Source of the DNA: Calliopum simillimum | Taxonomy: Eukaryota; Arthropoda; Insecta; Diptera; Lauxaniidae | Direction of reading: 5' to 3' | NCBI GenBank assembly: GCA_951812925.1 | Contig: OX638370.1 | Span: 81,946,004-82,010,003 of the forward strand | DNA: 64,000 bases | In this document: positions 32,606-44,102 of the stretch, piece by piece | Position numbering within the stretch: position 1 is the stretch's first letter | How the letters are laid out: each line of letters begins with the position of its first letter | Made by a program: the position numbers and the translations under genes | Notes under the pieces: generated by a model | What the model was told of the DNA's origin: nothing | Database searches by the model: none | The model's input: the letters and a program-made list of their open reading frames with translations, nothing else

Positions 32606-35600
32606 TCAACTGTTAAATACTGCATCGTAATGTTCTGGATAAAGGTGTTTTTTGCGCAAAACAACTCTGAAATTATAATCGTAATCAATAATAAACAAAC
32701 AAATGCTTTTCATATACTTACAACAATAAAGCTATAGCGAGTATAAATAAATTAGCACTGAGAACATTGAAGAATCCTGGAAAACTAGACAATGTAATGC
32801 TGTAGACAAAAGTGTAAACTGGTGACGCAATAAAAGGCATGAATGCCTGCAGTGCACTTTGAAAAGAAAATATTTTTCCTATGTTGGCAAAAGAGAAAAC
32901 AAAATTTATTATAAATTATATCATCGGGTAACTACAACATTTTGATATTTACATTTTTGATGCTTTGAGAAAACAACTTAAAAAGTATGAATGATAAGTT
33001 AATTCTTTTAAAATATCAAAAATGTAGATATCAAGTTGTAGTAGTAATCCGACGATATATAATATATTATTTTATATTTAGATATAATGTTAAGTACGTA
33101 AACGTTAAGTAAAGAAAGCCTTAAGACACGCAAAGAATGTTTGGTACCAGTTTAAGCATAAAACGATACCATAAGCAGTTTTCAAATGAGCATAACTTTG
33201 TAAAAAAAAAAATCACCCAAGACCACTTTATACCTTATTTTCAAAGCGAAATACTATACTGAATGATGATGCAGTTAGTAGAAAAGAGCAAAGCATTTTC
33301 GTGCATCTTGTATGTAAACCCAAACTTAGCCAAAAACAGTTTTTTTTGTAACTTTATATGCTAAGCTATTTTAGAGAACATAACAGGATATTAAAATATG
33401 GTAGTTCTAGTGGGGCTTTAAAATAAAGGGCTGGAAATTTTAATCTCCGTATTAGATTTTGTAGCTCACAATTACTTTGTCTTGTCATGTAAATGACGAA
33501 AAATCGTATTTTTCACTTTTATGTTAGAAAATCTCAAATGCCAGGTTCCACTCAAAAGCGGCCAAAAAATAGCGGCCAAAAAAAAGGGGCCAAAAAATAG
33601 CGGCCAAAAAAAAAGCGGCCAAAGAAAAAAAGGGGCCAAATACAAAAAGGGGCCAAAAAATAGCGGCCAAAAAAAGCGGCCAAAAAATAGCGGCCAAAAA
33701 AGGGGCCAAAAAATAGCGGCCAAAAAAAAGCGGCCAAAGGAAAAAGAGGCCAAAAATGGTTAAAGTGTCATTATCATTATTTTGTTAAAAATCAGACATT
33801 AGGTAAAATAGTAAAGTAAATTGACAAACTGTGTAAATAATAAATGGAAAAAGTTAGTTAATTATAGTGAATGAAATTGCTGACATTAGTTAAATATTCG
33901 TAAATTTCAGCATGAGTGAGATCTTCAGTTACCCATTTGGGTTCAAATCCAGAAACTACAGTCTTGAGGCGAATGTTAGCTTCTCGATATCGCTTGCGAG
34001 ACTGTTCTGGTTCTGCACCAGCAGCATCTTGAGTAGTAGCAAGACTTACCAAAGAATGTTCCTGCTGAAGTGTAGAGATAAACTTCCAGATGTTTGGATT
34101 GTCACCATTCAAGCGTGCTGAAAACCCATTGTGCCACCCTTCTAAGGCATTGCTAGCAAACTAGGTGTTGGATATATTATAGACTGACTCTTTTTTTCTT
34201 CGGCCGCTAGTTTTTTGGCCCCTTTTTGTATTTGGCCCCTATTTTTTGGCCGCTTTTTTTTGGCCGCTTTTTTTTGGCCGCTATTTTTTGGCCCCTTTTT
34301 TTTGGCCCCTTTTTGTATTTGGTCCCTTTTTGTTGGCCGCTATTTTTTGGCCCCTTTTTGTTGGCCGCTATTTTTTGGCCGCTATTTTTTTGGCCGCTTT
34401 TGAGTACCACCCAAATGCCATGCATAATTCAAGCAGCCAACTGGTTTTTTCAGGAGACTCCTGATTTTTAACCTGGGCTCCTGATTGAACCAACTACTGA
34501 ATTATCTCCTGTTTTTCGTCAAAAGAACGAATTTCACGAAAATTACGACTTTAAGGGATCAATGTTGATACAAAAAAGTGGTGGAGCTATGTAGATTGTC
34601 GACGATAAATTAAGTTATTTTTTTTTTCTTTACACCATGTATTCAGATATGTACTTGATTAAAAATGTTTTAAATAGATTGAAAATCGAAAACTGGAAAT
34701 TTTTGGTGTATTTTTACTTGTACGAGTGTTGATTTTAATATCAAGCTAATTTTTGGGTAAAAATGTATTGGCTCTTCACTCCAAACTCCAAACATAAACT
34801 ATTATATTGGACTTCCACTCCAAGTTAAACCTTTTCCATACCAAATTCATATTTTTTTTAATTCAACTTAAAATTTTTCCAAATCAAAATAAACTTTTTC
34901 CAAACAAAATAAACTTTTTCCAAACCAAATGACACTTTGCAAAAAAAAAAACACGCATAAAATGATATAAATATCTCTGCAAGTACAGCAGCTATCGTTA
35001 TGAAACTTGGTACAAAAGTATATACATATATTTATGTAGAGGTATATCATTTTGAGTGTGTTTTTTGCAAAGTTTAACTTGATTTGGAAAAGGTACATAT
35101 ATTTTGATTTGGAAAAAGTTTAAATTGAATTGGAAAATTGGACATCATGTAAACAACGAAAAAGCAACTTGAAAATTTTATAAAAAATATTAATTTTATA
35201 GAAAAAACAGAAAAATTGTGAAATACTTCACAATGTGGTATGTAAAACGTTAGCTTCTTTACGTCGCACAAAAGTGACTTTTTTTGTTAAAATCAACTTT
35301 CCGACCATAATAATTAATAGACCTATCGGTTAAATCAAAAATGTTAAGAACCTTGCTCCCAAGGGCTAAAAAGTTTCATATTGGTGTAAGTATCAAGCAT
35401 AAAAATTTTGGTCCTGATCGAAAAATATTTGACCGTGCCGCAAAGCCGTTGAAGGTCGGAAAAACGCTATTTATATGGGAAAATGGGGCTTTGATCGCAA
35501 GAATCAGTCCTATCTTTGAAACTATTTGACATAAGTGAATGAATTGTGTGTGAACAATGCTTGAGTAAATAACATCCAATAAAAAAATGGGCGATGCCAC

Positions 35601-38600
35601 GCCCCCTCGACCCGAAATTTTTGTATCTCTGGAAATATTGGACTCATGGGAATGAGATCCGGTACATATGTAATTGGCACTGGGAAAAAAATTTTTAGTA
35701 AAAAATGGAAGAGGTCACGCCTTCTTCTAAATCAAAATCAAATCAAATTTGTCATACCTTTGAAACTATTTGACACATATGAATAAGATTTGATTTTAGG
35801 TAAAGTGAAGCAAACAGGAAATGGCACTGTAAAAATTTTAAACCAATTTAAGGTTCTTAGTTGATATAGAAGCAGTATCTTTTTCTGTTCTTATTTTTGT
35901 CTCCTAGGTATAGACACTAAGCAAAAAAAATTTGGTTCGGATCGGAAGATATTTGACCATGCCCGCAGGCCGTTAAAGGTCAGAAAAACGCTGTTTATAT
36001 GAAAACTAGCTGTTTTACCCGGCGTTGCACGGGTTTTAATAAAAAGCCAGATTGCACTAAAAAGTTAATAACGAAAACTTTTTTTTTTATTTTTTAAAAC
36101 AATGTGCCACAAACAGATGCTCCGATATATTTATTTTATCGGTAAAATTCCAAAAGTATCGCAAAATATTAAAATATACATTGAAGAAATCGGTAAGAGT
36201 CCAAGTTTATGGAAAAACGTCCAAAATATCGATAAAAGTCCAAAAATGTCGACAAACATCCCAAAATCGGTAAAAGTCCAATAGTATTGGAAAACATCGA
36301 AGAAATCATAAAAGTAATACATACTTGATTGTTATTATTATGAATAAGTGGCATGTTAAAGACTAAGTTCTTCTATGCGAACTATTCAAATCAATAAATA
36401 CTACATATAAAAAATCAGTTTAAGTCCAATTAAAGCGAAAAAGGTCCAAAAGTTTCGAAAAATAGTGAAATAAAAAACAAATTTTTCGAAAAACGTACAA
36501 AATATCGGTAAAAGTCCAAAAATGTCGAAAAACATCATACATTTCGGTATAAGCCCAAAATTATTGGAAAACATTGAAGAAATTGGTGAAAAGTCCAAAA
36601 AAGTCGAAAAACATCTTATATATCGGAAAAAGTCCGAAAGGTTTGAAAAATATTGAAACACATCGAAGAAATCGGCAAAAGTCTAAAAACAAAACATCCA
36701 ATATATCGAAACAAAATCAAAAGTTTCGAAAAATAGTGAAACATGTACATCGAAGAAATCGGTCAAAGTCCAAAAACATCCAAAATATCGAAAAAGTCAA
36801 AAAGAATTAAAAAAATTGAAAAACATGTAAAACATCGTTAAAAGTTCAAAAATATTGAAAATATTGAGTTGGCATCACTGACGAAATCACTCTCATTTTT
36901 GCTCTCATCAACAACACAACATCAAGAAAAAAAAGACAATAAACGAAAGAGACGGAAAAGACAACAACAACACAACTCATGTCGCAGTACGCTATAGCGA
37001 CTGAAATGCAAACGATCATTTTTATGCAAGCATTGAATATTTTTTTTTCAACAACTTCATACTAAAAAAAAAAAGGTTTATATTATAAAAACCAAAAAAA
37101 TAAGTATACATTCCCGTTCCTTTTTACCCGTAGAACGTTTTAAAAAAATTATTAAAATCGGTTCGGTATATTTTGCACCAAATCGTTACATAGGGTTTTC
37201 ATATAAGCAATTTTATATAAATAGTATAGATAAGGAAACAATCAATCCTATGTTTGAAAATATTTAACATAGGAGGATAAGATTTAGTACATATTTGAAC
37301 AATATTTGAGTCAATAGTATCCAATAAAAAAATAGGCAGTGTCAGGTTCCCTCCACCCGAAATTTGTCGTATCTCTGAAAATATTTGATTCAGGTAAATG
37401 AGGTTTGGTACATATCTAATTGGCACTGGAAAAAAAATTTTCAACGGGCGAGGCCACGCCGCCTCATTTTAAAAAAATTAAATTTGTTATATCTCTGAAA
37501 CTCTTTGGCACAGGTGGATAAGATTTGATTTCGGATAAAGTGATGCGAACACCTGTGTCAAATAGTTTCAGAGATATGACAAATTTGCTTTTTTAGAATG
37601 AGGGGGCGCGGCCCCGTCCATTTTTATAGAAAAATTTCGGGTGGAGGGAGCGTGGCGTTGCCCATTTTTTTATTGGATACTATTTACTCAAGTATTGTTC
37701 ATATATGCACTAAATCTCATCCTCCTATGTCAATAATTTCTATGGATAGGATTGATTGTTTCCTTATTTTCATATAAATAGCGACCTTTAACGGCCTGCG
37801 GGCACGGTGAAATATGTTCCGATCTAGACCAAATTTCCTTTGCTTATTTTGCTTATACTTAGGATACCAAAATAAGAACAGAAAAAATACTGCTTCTACT
37901 TATATCAACTAAGTACAATACCTAAAATTGGTTTAACATTTTTACAGTGCCATATACTGTTCGCTTCACTTTACCTGAAATCAAATCTTATTCATAAGTG
38001 TCAAATAGTTTCAGAGATATGACAAATTTGATTTTTTAGGGGGAGGGGCATGGCCCCGCCCATTTTTTACTAAACATTTTTTTCCCAGTGCCAATTAGAT
38101 ATGTACCAAATCTCATTCCCCCGAGTCCAATATTTCCAGAGATACAAAAATTTTGGGTCGAGGGAAGTGGCATCGCCCATTTTTTATTGGATGCAATTTA
38201 CACAAGCATTGTTCATATACATACCAAATGTCATTCACTTATGTCAAATAGTTTCAAAGATAGGACTGATTCTTTCGATTAAAGCCCCATTTTTCCATAT
38301 AAATAGCGTTCTTCCGACCTTTAACGGCCTTGCGGCTTGGTCAAATATTTTTCGATTGGGACCAAAACTTTTATGCTTGATACCAGGCATTGAAATAAGC
38401 TGCAGTAATACCCGATTTCTGCAGTAATAACTTCAAATTTGCAGTAATAACTTCAGAATATTTTAAAAAATTGTAATAATTATTTTCAGCCAAATTAGTT
38501 TTACTTTGTTTTGCGTCAATCGTTGAAGCGAAATACTCATTTTATTTCACATATTACAGTTGTTTTAGTTGTATAACCTCACCAATCTGGGCTAAAATGT

Positions 38601-41600
38601 AGCAACCACAAAACTCGGAAACTCTACTTTTAACATATTTTTATAAATGCAAGAAAAATGGAAAATAGCGAACATGAAGATGCATTCGAAGAAAATTTCA
38701 TTATAAATTTTCAATCTTAAATTGAATCATTGCCATGATATTTGTTATTTAATATTAACATTTAGTATTAATCACTTGAAAAAGCCATTAAAAAATGTTG
38801 CTAAAAAATTGCAAATAAAAACAAAAAAAATTCTGTAGTAATAATTTTTTCTTATTTCAACCCCTGCTTGATACTAACACCAATAGGAAACTTTTTAGCC
38901 CCTGGGAACAAGGTAACTACTGATAAGTCTAATAATTAAGCGATTGCAACGGAATTTTTTTGAAATCTTTGTTAACGAATTTTCCATTAATCTGTGTGGC
39001 CAGGCTTTTTGTTTGGCCTTACATTCAAGATGGCCCCTGGTTAAAAATTTGATGTCAATTTAATAAGTTTCTAAATGGCGGATCCAATATGGCGTCTTAA
39101 AAAACATAATATCCTTTAAAAAAGGGATTTTATGTTTAAATCATCCCTCTGGTTTTAATTTTTTCCTCCACCATTTTAGATCCACCATCTATATGAATGA
39201 AAGGCCAAAACAAAAAGTCTGGCCTCACAGATTAATAGAAAATTCATTAACGCAGACTTAAAAAAAATTACATTTCAATCGCTTAATTATTATGTTGATT
39301 TTAAAAGGTCACTTTTGCGCCACCGTGCGTCGCCAGGATGTCAATGTGATCTAAATTGAATCGAGATTGTTTCATGTATTTGCGTATTTGTTCAGTTAAG
39401 CCTTAACTGGAATTTAACCGTCACTTTCACATTAAATTTTAAAGACAAACTTTAACTGGATATTGGGAAAACGGCCTTAGTATTGTTTTAAATTTTCGAA
39501 TAACAATTTCTGTAGCTTCTCAGTCACAATGGGTTGTACTTCGAAAATGATCGTTCGATATCCGATGATGTCACGGGACAGCAATTATATAAAAAAAACT
39601 CGGTAGGGGAATATTGTTGTAAAATCGGACTTTCTGAAGCAGTACCTTCCTTAAGAAATTGAGGGATGTCAAGCATGGCAGCATATCATTTATTTCGCTT
39701 AACAATTACTAATTTGTTGCTTTCATACTAGCGATGAAAGTAGCCGTCGTATTACGTACCTTTTCAAAAACTCCTAAGCTTTTATTTAAATCTACCCCTA
39801 GAGTCTCTAATTTTACAATAACTCATCATTACTAAAAAAATTTGACTAAATGTAGCCTTCCAAGGCTTTAAGATTAACATTCCATTCATTCAACAGTGAT
39901 GCTGTTTGAATCTTTTCTTCGTAAAATAACATTTTCGTATGATTTTCTAATAAAAATTGCCAAATATGCAAAAAAAAAAAAAAACACGTTAACCCAAAAT
40001 ATATCGTCGAGTTAAACCTACAACTAGACATCTACATATTTATTTATTTAAGAAAAACGCTTTTTAAGTTTTTTGAATGAGATTTTGATGTTTTCTGCTT
40101 GTTATTCTAATATAAAATTGAATGAGAACTACATTTCAAAAAACCCACCAGACTGAGGCGTATAGACATTTTTTCTTCATGTTTCTGTATACTTAACTCA
40201 AAATATCAAAAATTTTATATGTCTAGTTGTAGTCATAACCCGACGATTTATATTATATGCGATTATATCCTCTCTGATTATTACTTACCTAATTCATTTG
40301 CCGGCACCATGTTCGTGATAATAGAACGAGCCATTGGATGACTAAGTGATCTCAAGGCACCAAGTGTCACAGCCAAATATAACTGCCAACTGAAACCAGC
40401 AAAACCTTTCATTAAGCTGCTTGCCGATTGACTGATCAATGAGATTATAGTCAAGTTAATAAGTGAGACTTTTAAAAGCTGTAAAATATAAAGATTTTGA
40501 GAACGAAAAACAACAAATTATATATAGGCAATAATATACCTTTCTTAACAAGTAAATACCAAAAATATTTCCTAAAATTGCTATTAATATGCTGACGGTT
40601 TCATAGGTTGTAAATTCAAGTACGGACCAATCAAACTGTTCTCTTACAAAGAGATAGAATACAGTTACTGAACCATCTGCGAGGGGTATAACAAACAAAA
40701 TCAATGGCATTACAAAACAAATATAAATGTAACTATGTTCGAAAAGCTCTTACTTAAAATAAATACTGTTATAAGAGTAGATGCTATTATTAACCAAATA
40801 ACTGTACGATCTGAAAATGGACGTGACTTAAAACTGGTACGCCACATTTGCTGCAAAAGTTCATAATCGAATAGTTTTTTTATTTTATTTTGCTGCACTG
40901 TATTATTATCCTGTCTGTCGCTGCCAGCATTCGATTCGGAACCAAAATTTTCACCCAATACATGTTTGAGACGAAAATTTAAACTCTCTGGTACAAATAT
41001 TGCAATGATTAAGACGCTGAAGACAAGTGTACCAGCCGATATAGCAAAAACAATGGATGAATTAGTGGCATCATAAATGTAACCAGCTGCAAGTGAACCA
41101 ATCATTAAACCAATATAGAGTGCTGCTTCGTAGAAGACCATTCTGTAATTGAAAAAGTCAATTTATAAAATAAGTAGTAATATATTTCCACCATGAAAAA
41201 TCACAAATCTTAGAAAGACAAATTAGTCATCGAAAATAGAACACGAACCGCCAAGAAAACTTTACCGACATAATTAAGGATTTTGGATTTTTGAACAGAA
41301 ATTGATAATTATTTATAGAGCTTTACTCCAAGGGTGTCAGCGTAGAACAAAAGTGACCCAATTTTGGCTCGACCAACAACATCAATATTTCTGTACAACA
41401 TTCACAGAAACGATTTTTGTTGTTTTTTTTTTACGCTCGTCAAAATTTCGCGTTTTTGTTGCTTTATTTGCGTACACACAAAATCGAACTCGAACCAACA
41501 TAAAACAACAACAACGACTATGCCGCATCAAAAACAAAAACAATATGGGTATTAATGCTTTGATGCGCAGTTGCGAAAATGCAAGTCCTTTACGCACTAA

Positions 41601-44022
41601 CGCCTGAACGTTCAAGGTGAATATTTCCATCTTGAGAAATTGCAGAAGTAGTGCGAAATTTTCGGCAATGTGTTTGATGTTTTACAAATGTCAAACTTTC
41701 GCAAACCGTACTTCCGCAACGACGCAAGAACATTGCGCATCAACGCGTGAATACCCCTACTTTTTGTGTGTGTCCCAGTCCTTAGAAATTTTGAAAATTG
41801 TTGAAATATTATTGTTGTTGTAAACAAGGCATGAAAAAACAACAAAAAATTGTTTTTGTGATTGTTTAATTCGAATTTGAAGTTGTTGTAAAAGCGAAAA
41901 TATTGCGCTGACTGCGCTGCATGGGCTTGGCTCGGTGATTTGAAAACGCTGACACCCTTGATCAAGACTGCTATAAAAAAATTTTCACTGATTTTATTTC
42001 TGTCGAAGAATGGGCAGCACTTTCACCAGATCGCAATCATTTATATTTCTTAGTATGGGGCTATAAGCTAAGTCTAATTAGTTAAACGATAGGTTTAAGA
42101 ATTGACGAATAAGTACAAGCCGCGTTCGACAAGAATTTCGAACGTTATAGACGAGGATTTGGTGTGTGCCTCCTATAATCCTATCATTTTTCTTTTCACT
42201 TTACGTTTCACTTGAACTGACATTCTTTAAAAATGATTAAATCGTAACCTGATTAATATATTTTTAATACAAAACTATGTTTTTGAAGCGAAATTGATTT
42301 ATTACAAGTTAATATTACCTACCTATAAGGTCGTTGCCTGGAACTTGTGACATCGGTAATGAAACAAAACGCAGCAACCGTATATGTTACATTACCTCCC
42401 AACAATGTATGTGGTACTACAGCCAAAAGATAATACCATGGACTTATCGGATGTTTTAGAGCAAGAAATGCAATGCTTCCGCATATAATATAGTAGCTTG
42501 TATAACCTGTAAAATAATTAATTTTCTTAAAAACTGTGATCTCTTTTTTGAAACGAATTTGCTTTAGTTATTCACCAATAAATGCAGCTAAAAGTAATGG
42601 CTTCCGACCAAAACGATCTGACCATGCACCAATAAAGATGCCACAAATTGCTGGTACTATGGCCTCTAGTAGATTCGATGTCATAAAAAATCGTGCTGCA
42701 TACGGTTGGATCAATTTTTCTAATTCCTGTGTGAAATAGAATAAGTAAAATTAAACATTTTCCATAATACAAAAGGCAAAAATTTAGAGAATTTTACTCA
42801 ATACATTTTTTCTTTCAAGTTACAGAATGGGCCAAAATATTTCAAAAATCTAAATTTTGATCTTAAATTCTAAAATTTATTTCAGGAAGAATATTTTTTT
42901 GCAATATTTAATTCCGAAAGAACGTTGGATATATTTTAGAAATGAATGAAACTCTTCGAAAAATATCTCATGCGTTGAAAATTATTACACAAAATTAATA
43001 AATTATGCCTTAGACACTTTTTTCATTAGATGCCTTGCTTTTGAGTAAATAAAAATCATTTTTCCGACCGCGTAATTGAAAATTGTAAAAAATAGATTTT
43101 TGGAACCGAATATTATCTATACCACAAAAAAAATTTATAATTTTTAACAGCACAATTTTTGCAAGAACACAATCTTTATTTTTCAAGCAAATTTTGGTAT
43201 CCACACTGTAAAGAAAAAAAATGAGTTTTTCTTAGAACGAAAAAATTTACACAGATATCGTTTTTAAAAGTCCTTCTTTTGAAACACCGACGCGTCGGTC
43301 TGACTTTTTTTTTTGCTTCATACAAATCGAACCAGTTTAACTAATGCTCACTCAATTCAAATAATTTACAAAGAAAAAATTACCCATATTGCCATAAAAA
43401 TCATTAGCATTTTGTTCATATTGCGTAAAAAACCGACATTCAATACTTGTAGTATAAAAAAAAATAAAAAACTTTTTAAAGAATTTTTTATCTAAAAATA
43501 CTATACATAACCGACTTTTACCAAGAAAGATTTAAGAATGTTTGCATACCTTCGTGTGATTTGTAGCATTCTTAGTGCCCAACATGGCACAATCGCTTTC
43601 ATTGTAGAAATATATGGCCGTGCACGTTTGATAAATGACTTGATTTTTTAATACGGTAGCTACAAATTAAAGAAAAACAAATGATTTCAATATATCGTAC
43701 ATGGACTAATCTATATACAAATACATCCTTTGAACTTACACGATAAATTGTAGGCAAACATCAAAATGAGAACCAATGGTTCAATAAGATATAAATTTAA
43801 ATGACGCCAACTAAAACCAAATTCCAGTTCGTCATAATCTACAGTCACTTCTTCACTGTTAGAGGCAGCAGTACCGGCAATTTCTTCAACTGGATCATCT
43901 CTTTCAATTAAATCTTCTTCATCTAGATTATCCTGAGTATCACAAGTTAAATTTTTTTCGGTGCCATAGTTTCGTCGTTCTTTTGCAAGAAGCATCGCAC
44001 GTTCATCTGGATGTGCAGCCAT
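32606..44022 (-). CDS. Gene C: SLC46-like MFS transporter, 9 exons, 553 aa
   Basis: Third paralogue, same strand as gene B. Exons in transcript order: 44022-43740, 43659-43550, 42726-42576, 42506-42323, 41142-40754, 40676-40540, 40478-40289, 32878-32722, 32666-32606 (TGA). They total 1662 nt and the phases agree. I chose ATG 44022 (context gaaATGg, start MAAHPDERAMLL); an in-frame ATG at 44091 would add 23 residues that do not look conserved. The cytosolic N-terminus is acidic, and TM1 is IEPLVLILMFAYNLS. The first loop has C107, sequons at N114, N125 and N128, and C118. The TM2-3 signature is GAWSDRFGRK (164-173) and VPESL ends TM6. The last exon was found by homology to the gene B tail (a KH...EHY pattern). 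Intron 7 is 7.4 kb and carries several mobile elements. TTTATT at 32551-32556 gives an AATAAA about 50 bases past the stop. Substrate unknown. Confidence 0.88.
32917..33062. mobile_element. MITE family M2, copy 1
   Basis: 'tatatcatcgggtaactacaac' is inverted at the other end as 'gttgtagtagtaatccgacgatatata'; the inner arms are 'atatttacatttttgat' and 'atcaaaaatgtagatat'. Confidence 0.7.
33539..34405. mobile_element. MULE-like foldback element with GCGGCCAAAAAA-repeat ends
   Basis: Both ends carry 'actcaaaagcggccaaaaaa' (left 33550, right inverted near 34390). Behind each is a 200-bp block of degenerate GSGGCCAAAAAA units (33553-33760 and inverted 34200-34402). Between them is a coding remnant (33858-34160). 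The termini are thus simple-sequence arrays in opposite orientation. Confidence 0.75.
33858..34160 (-). pseudogene. MULE transposase C-terminal remnant
   Basis: The minus frame reads FASNALEGWHNGFSARLNGD, then NPNIWKFISTLQQEHSL and a basic helix ending at a stop. An N-x-x-EGWH ... HP-IW-FI--L--E block is the usual C-terminal region of animal Mutator-like transposases. The catalytic core is absent and a stop precedes the block. Confidence 0.65.
36120..36860. repeat. Degenerate minisatellite (AAAAGTCCAAAA / GAAAAACATC units)
   Basis: Loose tandem copies of 'atcggtaaaagtccaaaaat' and 'gtcgaaaaacat' with a period of about 20-40 bp. Read as protein it gives lysine/isoleucine-rich frames on both strands, which are artefacts. 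Confidence 0.65.
38384..38866. mobile_element. hAT-like MITE with perfect 8-bp target duplication
   Basis: The inverted ends fit CAGGSRTTGAAATAAG (left caggcattgaaataag; right cttatttcaacccctg). It is flanked on both sides by CTTGATAC (38376-38383, 38867-38874). 483 bp, with several GCAGTAATA repeats inside. Its removal restores the match between the two arms of the surrounding foldback. Confidence 0.88.
38930..39300. mobile_element. Inverted-repeat element, arms about 110 bp
   Basis: 'aattaagcgattgcaa' (38934) to 'ttttgtttggcctt' is mirrored by 'aaggccaaaacaaaaag' to 'caatcgcttaatt' (ending 39290). The shared 'attaatctgtgtggccag' block is inverted at 39215-39235. Confidence 0.7.
39999..40253. 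mobile_element. MITE family M2, copy 2
   Basis: 'atatatcgtcgagttaaacc' + 'tacaactagacat' is inverted as 'atgtctagttgtagtcataa' + 'cccgacgatttatat'. Same terminal plan as 32917-33062 (ATATCRTCGGGTTA...ACAAC). It ends about 35 bases before gene C exon 7. Confidence 0.7.
41329..41960. mobile_element. MITE with perfect 14-bp ends CAAGGGTGTCAGCG
   Basis: CAAGGGTGTCAGCG at 41329-41342 and its exact complement at 41947-41960, in gene C intron 4. The inside is rich in CAA/TTG runs. Frames here on both strands are artefacts. No clear target duplication. Confidence 0.75.
42727..43549 (-). other. Gene C intron 2
   Basis: 823 bp, donor GTATGC, acceptor TTTCACACAG. AT-rich; no repeat family or frame recognised. 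Confidence 0.7.
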
Positions 44023-44102
44023 TTCAAATGCAACTGCCGGGTTTTGTATTTTACAAATTGCAATGTTGCGTACAAGAATATATATGTACATACATTTTTT
44101 TA

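Larger units (their letters stand above)
35290..38940. mobile_element. Large foldback repeat complex
   Basis: The left arm 'accttgctcccaagggctaa' (35350) pairs with 'ccctgggaacaaggt' (38899), and 'gccgttgaaggtcgg' (35446) with 'ccgacctttaacggcc' (38313). Internal pieces repeat 'atgggcgatgccacgccccc' and 'tcaaatagtttcagagatatg' in both orientations (35590, 37560, 38010, 38170). A minisatellite (36120-36860) lies in the middle and a hAT MITE (38384-38866) in the right arm. Confidence 0.65.
32879..40288 (-). other. Gene C intron 7 (7.4 kb)
   Basis: Donor GTAAGT at 40288, acceptor GCCAACATAG at 32879. It contains the MITE pair (32917, 39999), a MULE-like element (33539-34405), the foldback complex (35290-38940) with a hAT insert, and the inverted repeat at 38930-39300. 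Other parts (34406-35290, 39300-39998) show nothing recognisable. Confidence 0.75.

Noticed and set aside
33472..33753. Phe/Trp-rich 'membrane protein' frames and their Lys-rich opposites
   Set aside because: Produced by the GCGGCCAAAAAA simple repeat on both strands and in all frames.
36102..36810. K/S/I-rich frames at 36102-36284 and 36574-36810
   Set aside because: Minisatellite translation; no domain and the same pattern appears on the opposite strand.
41302..41965. Overlapping 80-117 residue frames on both strands
   Set aside because: They lie inside the MITE with CAAGGGTGTCAGCG ends and show no domain or splice support.
44023..44091. Alternative gene C start 23 codons upstream
   Set aside because: In frame and possible, but the added residues are not matched in the paralogues and the ATG context at 44022 is better. 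Kept only as a note.
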